Source: Myxococcales bacterium (GTDB lineage: Bacteria > Myxococcota > UBA727 > GCA-2721815). From it: a stretch of DNA of 50,262 bases. The position numbers and the translations under genes were made by a program. The notes beneath the pieces are model-generated. The model was not told where the DNA came from. It did not search any database and saw nothing but the letters and a program-made list of their open reading frames with translations. The stretch is taken from positions 1 through 50,262 of the forward strand of contig PBLQ01000029.1 of the NCBI GenBank assembly GCA_002721815.1, given 5' to 3'. Positions within the stretch are counted from its first letter, which is position 1. Every line of letters begins with the position of its first letter. Positions 15,001 to 20,219 of the stretch are shown piece after piece.

Positions 15001-16485
15001 TCCTGTTCGTCCGTGGTAAACGCTGGTGTCCTCTGTCCCCACCAACAAACCGTGCGTGCTCCAGGGGTTTTTAAAGAAGCGCGAGTTGTACTCATCCCAA
15101 TTTCGGGAATCTTCACCATCTTCACCGTGAACCACACAGGCGTCACGCAGCGCGGTGTCCGCATCGTCCCAATCCCCACGATACTTCCAACATTGCTTTT
15201 CTGAAGAACCGTAATAGGCTAAATGCCCCCAGCCTTGATATTCATATCCGTGGCCGTTTACCGTGCGTGCTTCACTTTCACCAGCGTTCAGTCCAGTGAT
15301 GAACCCGTAATCTTGCCAAACCGCGTGTAATCGGTCTTGGCTGTCAATGACGATGGACGGTGCCCAATAGCGGGTTACCACCCGGTTACTGCCATTGTCT
15401 TCCCGCTTGGGCCAAATGGGACGCACGTCTTTCCAGCTCACCCCGTTGTCATCGGAGTAAGTGTGGAGAACTTGGTACCAGCCGCCGAAAGTTCCGTAAA
15501 AAGCCAAGTGAAGGTTGCCTTCGGAGTCACGCAGAATATTCTTTTCGTTGGTGGTGTTGGCTGACACAAAGCCTTGGCCGAACACGACGGAGGGGTCGAT
15601 GCTGATTCGGCCAGAGCTGTAGCGCACCCACTCATTGGGTAATTTGGTGGTCACCAACAAGCCCTCAGGGACCCACTCAAAATGCCGGGCCAGCACTTTC
15701 TCGGCATCGGATTCATCGTAGGCCACAGCCTTAGGCAATTTAAAAACATCTCGTCGTACCGTCAGCTCTACATCTCCAGTGTGGCTGAACTCAGATTCGG
15801 GCGTTAGCGTCTTGCCGTTCGCATCGAGCGTGCCCCATCGGTCGGGCCCATGGCCAAAAGGCACCACCAACGCCCCACCTTGGGTTGAAAGTCCGGGGAG
15901 CAATGTTTGTAGCCACAGATCACTGTCTTCACGCATGATGCGTGATTTGAGATCATCGGACAGATGGAAGAACTCTTCCACATCAGCCCCATCGAAGCGG
16001 TATTCTAAATCGACATCTTCGACATACGAAGGGAAAACGACCTTACCCATCTTGGGCTCATTCTTTAAGAGAGGCGTGCTGGGCTTCCTGGCCAGGCTCC
16101 CCACTTCGTTTCCACCCTTCACTAGTTTGGCCGAAACGAAATTTTGGGAAATCTCTTCTCTGCCCTTGGTCGCCCTAAATTTGAGCGCACCGTTCGAAGA
16201 CACCGTTACATGGCCCGCTTTAAATCCCGCTTTGTCAGGGTAAAACTCAGGGGCGACCTCAGGGAGTGATTTGCCCGGATTGTGCACTTCAACCCCTGGG
16301 GTTTGGGCACCACTGATGAGGGGCTCGCTGAGGAGATCTGCCACGTGGATCTCTTTTTTAACGCCCGTATCCTCGGACTCCATAGGCTCTGGAGTTGACA
16401 AGGAGCCAAAAAGTAAGATCGAAACTGCGGCTGCGAACAAGCAAGAAGCGTTTATTTTCCAAGCACTTGAGTGAACCAAGGGCAA
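1..16485 (-). CDS. Giant secreted mosaic protein (BNR, DUF4215, F5/8C, LamG, EGF and ephrin/TNFR-like modules), 3' end off the left edge
   Basis: Reading the minus strand in one frame from 16485 to base 1, I found no stop codon, giving at least 5,494 residues. No in-frame ATG precedes the hydrophobic leader. I chose TTG 16485 because AAGGA lies 8 nt upstream; TTG 16479 and TTG 16512 are alternatives. A leader with the core LFAAAVSILLFGSL follows. Approximate modules: 150-910 BNR/sialidase-like repeats (Asp-box SDDNGVSW near 345); 915-1312 DUF4215 repeats (CDDGN...GDGC); 1316-1469 F5/8 type C-like; 1476-1652 LamG; 1656-2936 more DUF4215 repeats; 2940-3395 EGF; 3396-3566 beta-sandwich; 3567-3772 EGF; 3774-3949 beta-sandwich; 3950-4180 EGF then TNFR-like; 4181-4416 LamG; 4417-4713 Cys-rich/EGF; 4714-4929 LamG; 4930-5060 EGF; 5061-5336 ephrin-receptor/GCC2-like repeats; then EGF-like to the edge. 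A role in adhesion, prey contact or matrix is inferred. The anchor is not visible because the C-terminus is missing. Confidence 0.9.
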   Translation of the reverse strand, partial: MPLVHSSAWKINASCLFAAAVSILLFGSLSTPEPMESEDTGVKKEIHVADLLSEPLISGAQTPGVEVHNPGKSLPEVAPEFYPDKAGFKAGHVTVSSNGALKFRATKGREEISQNFVSAKLVKGGNEVGSLARKPSTPLLKNEPKMGKVVFPSYVEDVDLEYRFDGADVEEFFHLSDDLKSRIMREDSDLWLQTLLPGLSTQGGALVVPFGHGPDRWGTLDANGKTLTPESEFSHTGDVELTVRRDVFKLPKAVAYDESDAEKVLARHFEWVPEGLLVTTKLPNEWVRYSSGRISIDPSVVFGQGFVSANTTNEKNILRDSEGNLHLAFYGTFGGWYQVLHTYSDDNGVSWKDVRPIWPKREDNGSNRVVTRYWAPSIVIDSQDRLHAVWQDYGFITGLNAGESEARTVNGHGYEYQGWGHLAYYGSSEKQCWKYRGDWDDADTALRDACVVHGEDGEDSRNWDEYNSRFFKNPWSTHGLLVGTEDTSVYHGRTGDATKPGNRYQHYFSMAAGSQGSIYLSWVEDGWANRHNRFAKISHPADGCSGAACFYEYGPANDIYYIDEPESYKGTELLVRPPSVSSLDVDQVWLIAPQWNQGEALKAFLLESGGHDEVVNAIFDSENRDSLPDDWGGNKNNYCAGCSYVWRGKTSTKATIRQNNDMSGAYPVVGTNNGHGRYDAYKAASWGPNGNFIHLVSEWYSNWDFGSNRIVYHRYNANTQSWVDPISEPRNVVNDSGVWLDTRLNNDGTDLDRSHPAVTVDSTGKVHVFWNFQTTPMSLYYASLSPGEKAFSTPDEFVKYRDGVEYPKARARLFVPDMSSYADKVELQTSFGGESIRYFALDALFDAPELQGPSGAQVLNPTLIAKGQDTSEQCVVQFDFSIENMPDLPGNTQYKIQVAADPLFGDLVYESNIGEAICPSLDCGNGVVDAGEQCDDGNKTNGDCCSEFCVVEAYCQCPDQVNCTPICGDGQVKHTEQCDDGDSITNNCSYGLTSCVVCTATCVEGPGIPITCGDGVLQSGHEACDDGNTADGDGCRSNCTLEVCGDGTKDANEDCDDSNTTSGDGCSATCAVETGWECPNGLVCSPICGDNQVKTGEQCDNGTANTCDCPWSQSELACNVCCNCQTQTSPTRYCGDGVHQSSDEECDNGGNNSDTTPDACRTSCNNPACGDGVVDNGEACDDGNTISGDGCSGNEVVNGVPTTACQEETGYNCSSGTCVTVCGDGETAAGVEACDDGNTDLEDCAYDQAPTNTCGPSCTNVPCTRIYCGDNVLQSSDEQCDNGVDNSNSTADACRTTCVNPSCGDGVVDSLVSMVLPMNTELSGRTLDSTYLMNHAEVKCNGCNYAWQGASLATQDRINSNMLSQSGLSAYVASAIVDNNTGTHGWHTDSAGPGAYLAVDLGAGNERAYVKGKIHAVTSYAGTWQFEYSDDGASYTTLGTLNPNGAGWHSVSWNSVGAKRYWRIYLTNTPGGGSWLNELVFETANDTGNTSSRNTFYHFDGSNDYLEIADSPSVSFDDGPFTIMFWIRPAARSGNQSIFEKGQDVNNGMVSVYLTSSNSVVFMNQDSGIQGGLVYDVPADTWSHVTITYDGSGKLKGYLNGQFNYERVGTFNPTDTSESLFIGARAGTSSFYEGGLDQLELYKKELTPEQVASAHTGNLQFEACDDGNNIDGDGCKGDCSGVDEGWICTGTVPSSCNSGGCGDSIIITGENCDEGLNNTCGCPYDSMATSAADALCGDVCCNCTLTPGQPHFCGDYIVDSVEECDQGANNSDTIMNRCRTDCTLAGCGDSVIDSGETCDDGNTIAGDGCSNQCQLETGWECATPGQPCCAALCGDGAVAAGNPSCAEDAKEECDPDDTNKVCPQHNTSCSVCTSCKTVAGTVRTCGDGLVTHHETCEPTTQGCTSDCIADTGWNCVSGTCTEVCGDGLIVGGEACDDGNQAGADGCAADCSAIDAGWVCSTAGSPCCAESCGDGITAGHSTCPGITYETCDDGADNTVLCIYNSTSACTVCDPESCDSISGTVQYCGDGNIQSDYEQCDDGNAVTESCAYGESSCTVCNSTCQNGPGLTSVCGDDVLDTAGGEECDNGEDNSNNALCLADCKTATCGDGKVYNTGAGTEECDNGVANSNTQVDGCRTNCKSAFCGDGVIDSGETCDLTAGGIGNCRNATGGACTRCGDGVVDPEETCDDGNTTGGDGCSSSCVTETCGSSPVVPCWSCPTPGAPCVAAACGDNHAVAAEACDPPTSSECAWAFTQQDSACTYCMDDCQVGQGTPNYCGDGVTDSPHEDCDDQNTVNNDACRNNCKASACGDGTVDTTDGCASGAAGCQICDDGNTTSGDGCSATCEVESGWYCSGAAPSTCVTQCGDSIVAGAEVCDDGNNDTEYMTRGQTYCNNGNCKAGCETAGCVLNYCGDSVTQGAEGEECDNGSVANSNTAVDACRTNCLLPSCGDGVQDTGEQCDSNSGYPFVPSYTCPGGLTLADATCSFCQTGTCNVVSGTTGGYCGDNLLQNGLGEECDHTIHTYCNATCQCEDEGRQYSVASSPSNGTTCRFCGDDEVTDGESCDTASDPNCASDCASCSNGYPTTNNVCGYCGDALTTGTEECDLGSGANGASASCLTDCTNNTCGDGNVWPGGEACDDGNSSSGDGCASCSIESGWYCSGAPSTCSTTCGDGYVAGTESCDDGNTTNGDGCSATCAPESGYYCTGEPSACTTQCGDGVKAGAEVCDDGNAANGDGCTSNCLSIESGWYCDTPGQACYTSCGDNIKAGAEVCDVHMDVPPPAAGQGNACPRVEWKCSSGCSLFQQIDHTDGCCGNGVLDDGEVCDGSDFGIESCNTQTSWLNTSASTLGCDSSCSTIDTSNCDCDEQDITCTVATCENTLDDGCGTTVTCPACYTCLTQDDCNACTYGDSLTLAGSTCDLITCNQPGDTQPPTKAEVCSVGNCGQTLTWSDPDAPTCVISVDCTGSSQVSCSSNDDCDAALGVDVAHCIGGECSFSCYGNNACNNGVANCPSNSACANVAFDPATQNYDEHTCTCASGFSCASGNSDCEGSSCQDLNECNGENGGHNCGDNTNCVNTSGSFYCECKPGFEGDPVSGCTDINECSIGTHNCGSNTNCTNSQGSFSCACQPGYEGSPTAGCTNINECANASLHTCDDVSYSSCVNKDPNLDGSRYICTCNSGYECQGGGFDCNGGNCQNINECTQGSHTCDGNATCTDTSPSFNCACNSGYFGTGYSGNCQAKTPCGYGQYVSNDGSSTTADYVCSNCPPNTYQPVAGNTADSTSCTDCPTGFASAGGSQNCYNIDECSPDPCANGTCTDGILDYTCTCNLNQVGNAGWSGKDCDSNINECSPTNPCSGGKDCTDTQGDYVCGCIPGTQEIAGSCQNIDECTGNLVSLVSQNFESWTTGTVPSASSSDLWQINNGSSTCTAWTLRDSSHSSWDARCSNCSGVWADSRYSYCGYEDHTLVTDSFTPASTTLQIKFDYRFWNYSSSSDDFYVDLYNETDGAIAVNLITHAGSASPDPNTTYNQSVTLSGGNAAGETYSLRFRRTDDNDVGATVDNILITETLPSNACSANAICTDVNPKADPNNTLFTCACPTGYSGDGYPAGSGCSVEACPANAENWPSCTCKSGYNGTPSWNSSTQSWQHTCSDVNECSTGNGGCAQNCHNTAGGFYCSCNSGFSLNGNGSSCDDQNECAGEGSGHDCDGNATCSNTTGGFNCTCNTGYEGDGKTGGTGCSDIDDCIGVDCGAGTCVDALNGYSCDCDSGYEASTEPVDVATAGTSKSDYLLMDFYHYSWSKTYYPDSMLPDTPTTISSIWLDVASTSIYNYDGLKIYLADVGSATVPPGSHSNEAALISGHTLVFEGDVVFNQSGWFEIALDTPFTYDGDGSLSFLIADLVYGYPCDGCGPEFRYKYNGSSPDTFTNRRSDSSPYGSETYGYHQFFNLKIGKPGACADIDECSAGTDNCNANATCQNTVGDFGCDCNTGYHGNGVTCSQRACPANSTRVGDSCVCNTGYSGSIGWDSNTKNWTGSCSDVNECSLGTDTCNSNASCSNTVGGYNCTCNSGWFGTGLGSSGCQTWRTCPAGKYRQNGSATADATCHDCGSNQYQPNGNSTASSCTPWSNCGAGTRIDFAGSASANRTCTNCTGDTFSSGSNATSCQNMTVCAPGQQVTSSSGTNMVVDQLTVNLDAICPASYGGSGTSWVDTIGNDNVTLSGHAGVPTFNPAGYFSFAGDGDRDRNPIGQHISGFDTAITDIRNGTNGVSYSWWMRVTGTQSSGQRILHGNTTVNHVELKSEGGGSPYFRTEAKLDNGYSFGSTTIPGGNLQNDWMHFTLVFDTSSSPRTATWYANGVEFDSRSMDNGDNGTSEYFYFSEFGPGGGTATYRYTESFKGDLASMQIYRKRLSSGEVSDIYNANQNRFFGTSANTADRTCGGCSGDTYTPACNMDACVARSTCDPGTYVLSNGSASSDRLCNICPTGTASYSNNAGSCGDVSCPVNSSKGGDGNCVCNGGYVGSITWNASSQSYSGSCSNASCPSNASGNPCVCNSGFSGTLTWNGSSYSGSCSDVNECSAGIDNCDANATCNNNTGGFTCSCNSGFYGSGTSCTFRSCPSNSSRSGNGCVCNTGYSGSISWNNSNDTWSGSCSNIDECRDGVDNCHANATCTDTVGSYTCKCDEFYTGSGTSCSARSCPANASGAPGCQCNSGYEVVMAPAELLHLTFDQQENSTQEYRVKDYSGNGHHANLGISGGSYNPTWTSSAKVGGGAYAFTSDIIEIPGDLGNPSAMSIALWFKKSNTNEGARYLLDGRNGGNWWYLQDYRSGQCTDSNGNICFNGRAEVKSNELSNNTWHHVVLTTDGSSSKIYLDGELKNTANGHDPDLGRDVRIGGRFTGSGRFTGTFDDVRIWSSKLSDAQAYSVYNPLGWNASSENYTNSCVDVDECAIGADNCHPSASCTDTNGGFSCACKPGYAGDGVSCSYKVCPNNSSANGSGGCTCNPGYTGSITWNDANDTWSGSCSDINECNGSNECSQNCHNTVGSYTCSCDPGYKMTGDGKTCTGCGAGTYQPNDNSTTTSCSSCGSGTYSSGSANSSCSTWRTCSAGNYRKNGSATANATCHGCSSGTYQPNNNSTAGSCSSWRKCSSGHYRQNGSTTANATCHDCSPGKYQPNNNSTATSCTNCSPGGYASGYGNSSCSTCGSGTYASGYGSSGCSSWRKCSAGHRRSNGSTTSDASCHQCGPGTYQPNNNSTASSCSNCGSGSYASGNGNSGCTSCSPGSYASGTGNSGCSSCGSGYYASGYGNSGCSTCGGGTYAPGSGYGSCVPCGCSGECKTGGCNRFNGGCYNKSNGTSCNDGNNCTYSDQCSSGSCGGTGISCVNGSCNGSSSCSCNSGWSGTRCNVPVCSPSCSNQNGEAVCLDKHTAAKKANCYCSSPGNCKCDYVDQKSCDSCMNGFCLQSMACCVSGTCTNSLLCGSEFDDFGFPGEPGLGGTLGC

Positions 16486-16580
16486 TCCCTTTATCCTTCG
16501 TCTGGGCGCCAAAATATCGCGCGCGCCATTTAATCACCAACCATAGATATGTAGCATGATTTCTAAGATCTTTCCCAGTA

Positions 16581-16620
16581 ACCAGCCATTCAAAAATGAA
16601 CTTTCCTGGTATCGGCTGGT
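16581..16620. promoter_or_regulatory. Nested inverted repeat upstream of the giant gene
   Basis: The perfect arms ACCAGCC (16581-16587) and GGCTGGT (16614-16620) enclose a smaller repeat, TTCA-AAAA-TGAA (16589-16600). The element is about 100 bp upstream of the giant gene's start, in a 212-bp non-coding gap. It could be an operator or a leader hairpin. No convincing sigma-70 promoter was seen beside it. Confidence 0.3.
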
Positions 16621-16697
16621 CTTAGCGCGGCCCCGGTTCCAAATCGAGCCCTACATCACGCGAAAAAAACATGTAAATCACTGTTTTTAATAAGCCT

Positions 16698-17768
16698 TTA
16701 CAACAGGCGCCCCTCAGCACCTGAGTCTGAATCCAGTGGCACTCCGGGAGAATGTATACCTACGCCGGGTCGCTGAGACATCGCTTCGTGGTCCTGTGCC
16801 TCTTGCGGCGTTAGCACGGGCGAAAGCGGCAGCACATCAGCCAAAGCTTCGAGCCAATGCGAAGACCGATGATGCTGAAAGCGCCGCCCCAAAGCCTGCC
16901 GGACCAACTGGCGGGACATGACCCGCATAGGCAACGAAAACGCCTTCATAAAAGGCCGATCGAGTTCTTCGGTGAGCAGACGCCAAAACTTTTGCTCCAT
17001 GACAATCCCCAAGGCCAACTGGCCGTCTTTACTGGAGAAGAAATCATAGTGGGGCAAGACATAAAGTCGTAACCGTTCCAACGAGCCGTGCATCAACTGC
17101 TTTAATTTTCCGGGTTGTTTATCACCATCAAGCCATTGTGAAGGATCCGTGCCTTGGCTCCACAGCTGCACCCAATGATACAGCAAATCGACCATGGCCA
17201 CGTCGATAAACTGACCCTTTCCCGTACGTTCACGCTGTAGCAAAGCGCCCAAAATTCGAACCACAGCGAGCATGGATGCACTCAAATCGGCAATGGGCAA
17301 TACCGTCCGGCCTGGCGCCTTTTTGTTCTTTCTTTCAAGGTGTGAAAAGCCACTCATCGCTTGGAGGTTTAAATCATGAGCAGGTCGACGTGCCCAAGGC
17401 CCTTTTTGTCCATAACCTGAAATCGAACAAAAAATAATTTTGGGGTTCTGCTCCCCTAAAGCTTCAAAGTCCACCCCGAGGCTCTTGAGGGTCCCGGGTC
17501 GAAAGCTCTCGAGCACCACATCAGCAGATAGAATCAAATCTTTAACCTTGTCGATGTCATTACCGTTAGAGAGGTCAAATGAGCAAACCGATTTAGAATG
17601 GTTGAGCATTTGATAAAGCTTGTCTAAGCGACTGGCGGGGTCGCCCCCTGGACGTTCAACTTTAATGACTTCTGCGCCCAAAGAAGCCAACCACAGCGAG
17701 GTGTAGGGCCCCGGCAGGTTCTCACTAAAGTCCACAACCTTAATTCCCGTCAGGGCTTTGTTTGTCAC
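16698..17768 (-). CDS. CaiB/BaiF-family CoA-transferase or alpha-methylacyl-CoA racemase-like protein
   Basis: This 356-residue protein belongs to the family III CoA-transferases, which move CoA between carboxylic acids or, in the AMACR branch, epimerise 2-methylacyl-CoA. The N-terminus has the family start GIKVVDFSENLPGPY, followed by GAEVIKVERPGGDP and SGYGQKGPWARRPAHDLN. The His in AHDLN and the Asp in LPIADLSAS sit where AMACR has its catalytic His/Asp pair. I chose GTG 17768 because AAGGA lies 7 nt upstream. An ATG at 17816 would add 16 residues without a better ribosome site. The length is normal for the family, though the last 40 residues look poorly conserved. It stands alone with no acyl-CoA genes nearby, so the substrate cannot be assigned. 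Confidence 0.85.
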   Translation of the reverse strand: MTNKALTGIKVVDFSENLPGPYTSLWLASLGAEVIKVERPGGDPASRLDKLYQMLNHSKSVCSFDLSNGNDIDKVKDLILSADVVLESFRPGTLKSLGVDFEALGEQNPKIIFCSISGYGQKGPWARRPAHDLNLQAMSGFSHLERKNKKAPGRTVLPIADLSASMLAVVRILGALLQRERTGKGQFIDVAMVDLLYHWVQLWSQGTDPSQWLDGDKQPGKLKQLMHGSLERLRLYVLPHYDFFSSKDGQLALGIVMEQKFWRLLTEELDRPFMKAFSLPMRVMSRQLVRQALGRRFQHHRSSHWLEALADVLPLSPVLTPQEAQDHEAMSQRPGVGIHSPGVPLDSDSGAEGRLL

Positions 17769-17910
17769 GCGAGGGTCCTTGCTACAAAATACACAAAGGA
17801 GCATGACCCTTTTCAAAAGGTAGGGTCAAATAGAACTGCTTTAAAAACCCAACTTCTTGGCGCTTATTTCAGCAAGACAGCCCAAGCGGGGGGCGAATTG
17901 TAAAGGCTGT

Positions 17911-18327
17911 TTATTGGGCCATCAGCGTCGACAACTCAGCTTCGATGTACGCCATCCGTTCCGCGTATTGGCGTTTCTTCTTCTCCGCCATCGTGCGTTG
18001 ACGGTTGATGGTATTGATGAGCTTGGTATCTTTATTGGTCCGAATCAGGCGCGAACGTTGTGCCTCGAGGTCATCGATGGTGCGCTGGTTGGTAAACAGG
18101 AGTCGTTTAACGTGTCGTTTATCTGCGAGCAATGAATCGAATTTTTTAGCGCGTTTGCGCTTTTGAAAATCAAGCTCTGCCTGCAGCGTATTCACACGTT
18201 TCAGCTGGACTTTCAGCTCGCTTTGCTGCTCTTGGTACAAATGAACCAGGGTGACCAGCATGCAAACCAGCAGTAAGCTGAGCAGCGTCACCATTCCGTA
18301 CCAAAGTTCTTTGCTCCAATAGCGCAT
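17911..18327 (-). CDS. Small membrane-anchored coiled-coil protein
   Basis: This 138-residue protein of unknown function has one hydrophobic segment near residues 10-30 (rich in L, V and M), then a highly charged Lys/Arg/Glu/Gln-rich stretch from about 32 to the end with heptad-like spacing, consistent with a coiled coil. The topology suggests a single-pass inner-membrane anchor with a helical rod. GGGGA lies 4 nt before the ATG. The layout resembles small divisome or septum proteins such as FtsL/FtsB, but no specific family motif is visible and no division genes are nearby, so that is only a loose comparison. Confidence 0.6.
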   Translation of the reverse strand: MRYWSKELWYGMVTLLSLLLVCMLVTLVHLYQEQQSELKVQLKRVNTLQAELDFQKRKRAKKFDSLLADKRHVKRLLFTNQRTIDDLEAQRSRLIRTNKDTKLINTINRQRTMAEKKKRQYAERMAYIEAELSTLMAQ

Positions 18328-18615
18328 TTAATCCCCATCGTTTTTCATGGCCATATTTGCAGTCATTCATTACTGGGCCCTTCTGGAGGCCGATGAAATG
18401 GGCCCGGGGTCTAGTGAAATTGTAGGCTCCCCGCGTATAGCAGGCAAATTCTGGTACGAAAAACGCCCGCTCCGCAGCTGATTTTGGTCAATTGAGCGAC
18501 AAAACGCGCCTTATATCTTTGAAAAATAGAGCGTAAGTAAATAACGCAGCGCGTTGCAGGTCTGGAGTGATTTTGCGGCCGATCGGATCCAATTCGTCTC
18601 GGAAAACAGCCTTTT
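18328..18615. other. Non-coding gap, no feature recognised
   Basis: This gap of about 290 bp lies between two minus-strand genes. A GGGCCC hexamer occurs twice (near 18374 and 18399). No convincing gene, terminator or tRNA was seen. It presumably carries the promoter of the small coiled-coil gene. Confidence 0.4.
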
Positions 18616-19017
18616 TCATTGAATGCTGGCGGGCATGGCCAATAGGAATTGGCCTATTTCGGCATCAAATTCCCGCTGCTCCTCATCCACCATTTGGTAG
18701 GTGCCTTCCATGCTCCCCACTGGTGTCGTTAAAGGGCAGAAGGAGGAATAAACAAAAGACTCCCCTGGGTCTAAGACCGGCTGCTCCCCAATCACACCTG
18801 GCCCTCTGACTTCTTGGCTTTTTCCATGGCCATCGTTGATGATCCAATGACGGGATAACAGCTGAACTTGATGGGCCCCCTCATTGCTGATCTCAACCCG
18901 ATAAGCGAAAAAATAGACGTCATCGGTCGGCTGCGATTGCTCTGGAATATAAAAAGACTGCACCGTTATCCGAATGTTTTCGGTGACCATCTCTGACTGT
19001 CCGGAGGGTTCTCTCAT
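18616..19017 (-). CDS. apaG: ApaG (CorD) family protein
   Basis: This 133-residue protein spans the whole ApaG fold, a fibronectin-III-like beta-sandwich. Recognisable pieces are VYFFAYRVEISNEG, VQLLSRHWIINDGHG, VRGPGVIGEQPVLDPGESF, and VGSMEGTYQMV near the C-terminus. In enterobacteria apaG is linked to ksgA and apaH; here those neighbours are absent. The molecular function of ApaG is not firmly established, although phosphate binding and effects on Mg/Co resistance have been reported. I kept ATG 19017 because AGGA lies 7 nt upstream. An internal ATG (MVTENIRI) is an alternative start 9 codons later. Confidence 0.92.
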   Translation of the reverse strand: MREPSGQSEMVTENIRITVQSFYIPEQSQPTDDVYFFAYRVEISNEGAHQVQLLSRHWIINDGHGKSQEVRGPGVIGEQPVLDPGESFVYSSFCPLTTPVGSMEGTYQMVDEEQREFDAEIGQFLLAMPASIQ

Positions 19018-19088
19018 GGGTATGTCCTAAATTCTCGCCCTTTCAATTTCAAGTTGTTATCCTCTTTAAAGGGGGAACAAACAAGGTC

Positions 19089-19496
19089 ATGCTGCAACAT
19101 TTTGCCTTTGCGCCATTGCCCATATTGGCGGCCACGCTGCTGGTGGTTGTGCTGAACGCCGCTTGGTACGCGCCTTTCGCCTTTGGGAAAATATGGTTAC
19201 GATATCATCAACGTTTAAAGAAAAAGCTGCCAGAGGCCAAACTCAGCATCGTCTTCACCCTTTGCAGCCAAATTTTGACCCTATGCATGGTAAGCGCACT
19301 GCAAAACGGCCTCGGCATCACCACATTTAACGAAGGGGTGCTTTTGGGATTTATATTGGGGCTCGGCCTCATTGGGCCCTTTAGTGCGGCCAATGCAATT
19401 TATTTTGGTCTGCCCCTGCAACTTTGGGGGCTGGATTTTTCCCACCACTTGCTGGTTTTGGCGTTCAGCTCGGGCGTTTTGGCTGCTTTTCATTAG
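19089..19496 (+). CDS. DUF1761-family small integral membrane protein
   Basis: This 135-residue protein has four predicted membrane helices: about 8-28, 55-72, 82-105 and 112-134. The first helix ends in the family's aromatic-proline motif (LNAAWYAPFAFGKIW), typical of DUF1761 proteins. The function of the family is unknown. It diverges from apaG across about 70 bp, so the two promoters probably share that gap. An AAGG sits only 2 nt before the ATG, so the ribosome site is weak. Confidence 0.75.
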   Translation: MLQHFAFAPLPILAATLLVVVLNAAWYAPFAFGKIWLRYHQRLKKKLPEAKLSIVFTLCSQILTLCMVSALQNGLGITTFNEGVLLGFILGLGLIGPFSAANAIYFGLPLQLWGLDFSHHLLVLAFSSGVLAAFH

Positions 19497-19567
19497 CCGG
19501 ATCTGTTGGAAAATAATACGTTTTGGTTTAGGAGTCTTCTTAAACACTATACCAAGAGGTTACGAAC

Positions 19568-20140
19568 GTGAAACGAACAGCAATCGCCCTGATGATTCTC
19601 AGCCTGCCACTCCTGGCATGTAACAAATCTACCCCCGAACCTGCCCCAGCCCCCAAAGCAGAACCCGCCAAAGAAAAGCCGGCTGAAGCCCCAAAAGCAG
19701 CACCGGCCGCCGAAGAGGCCAAAGCTGAAGGTGAAGCCGCCAAAGCAGAAGATAAACAAGCCGCAGCCCCTGCTGCCGACGGCGTGCAAGAACTCGCCAT
19801 CGAAAGCGTTGGTAATGAGATGGCCTACAACCTCAAAGAGTTGAAGGTGAAAGCCGGTGGTAAAGTCAAGATTACCCTGGTGAACAAGGCCACCTCCGAA
19901 GCCATGAAGCACAACATTGTCATCGTCAAAAAAGGAACCAGCATGAAAGTTGGGCAAGCTGCCATCAGCACCATGGGCGTCCCGCCTAAAACAGCTGATG
20001 TGCTCGCCGCTTCTGACATTGCCGGTCCAGGAAAAACAGTGACACTTGAATTCGCGACCCCACCCGCTGGTGAATATGAATTCGTCTGCACCTTCCCTGG
20101 TCATTTCGCTATGATGAAAGGCGCTTTTATCGTTGAATAA
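19568..20140 (+). CDS. Azurin-like cupredoxin lipoprotein
   Basis: This 190-residue lipoprotein is a likely type 1 copper electron carrier held at the membrane. The leader ends in the lipobox LLAC (Cys18). Residues 20-72 are a flexible Ala/Pro/Lys/Glu-rich linker, and the rest is a cupredoxin domain. Copper ligands are readable: His115 in MKHNIVI, then Cys174, His179 and Met183 in CTFPGHFAMMKG, with the azurin spacing. The start is GTG, with AGAGG 8 nt upstream. The gene is monocistronic and ends at a good terminator 28 nt downstream. It would fit an electron shuttle to a terminal oxidase; the window also encodes a heme A synthase. The partner is not identified. Confidence 0.93.
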   Translation: MKRTAIALMILSLPLLACNKSTPEPAPAPKAEPAKEKPAEAPKAAPAAEEAKAEGEAAKAEDKQAAAPAADGVQELAIESVGNEMAYNLKELKVKAGGKVKITLVNKATSEAMKHNIVIVKKGTSMKVGQAAISTMGVPPKTADVLAASDIAGPGKTVTLEFATPPAGEYEFVCTFPGHFAMMKGAFIVE

Positions 20141-20167
20141 AACGCCCCCGCGCGTTTCATTTTTTCA

Positions 20168-20192
20168 AACCGCTCGCAAGGGCGGTTTTTTT
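20168..20192 (+). terminator. Rho-independent terminator after the azurin-like gene
   Basis: The stem AACCGCTC/GGGCGGTT (8 bp including one G-T pair) with a GCAA tetraloop is followed directly by a run of T residues. It lies 28 nt after the stop codon. Confidence 0.85.
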
Positions 20193-20219
20193 ATTGTTAA
20201 TTATTTGGTCTCCCCCCAT

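Noticed and set aside
16665-16688. Possible terminator AAAAACA...TGTTTTT downstream of the CaiB gene
   Set aside because: The stem is almost all A-T and too weak to call.
19547-20104. Minus-strand reading frame of 185 codons opposite the azurin-like gene
   Set aside because: Phe/Gly-rich antisense of a Lys/Glu/Ala-rich lipoprotein; the plus strand has a lipobox and copper ligands.
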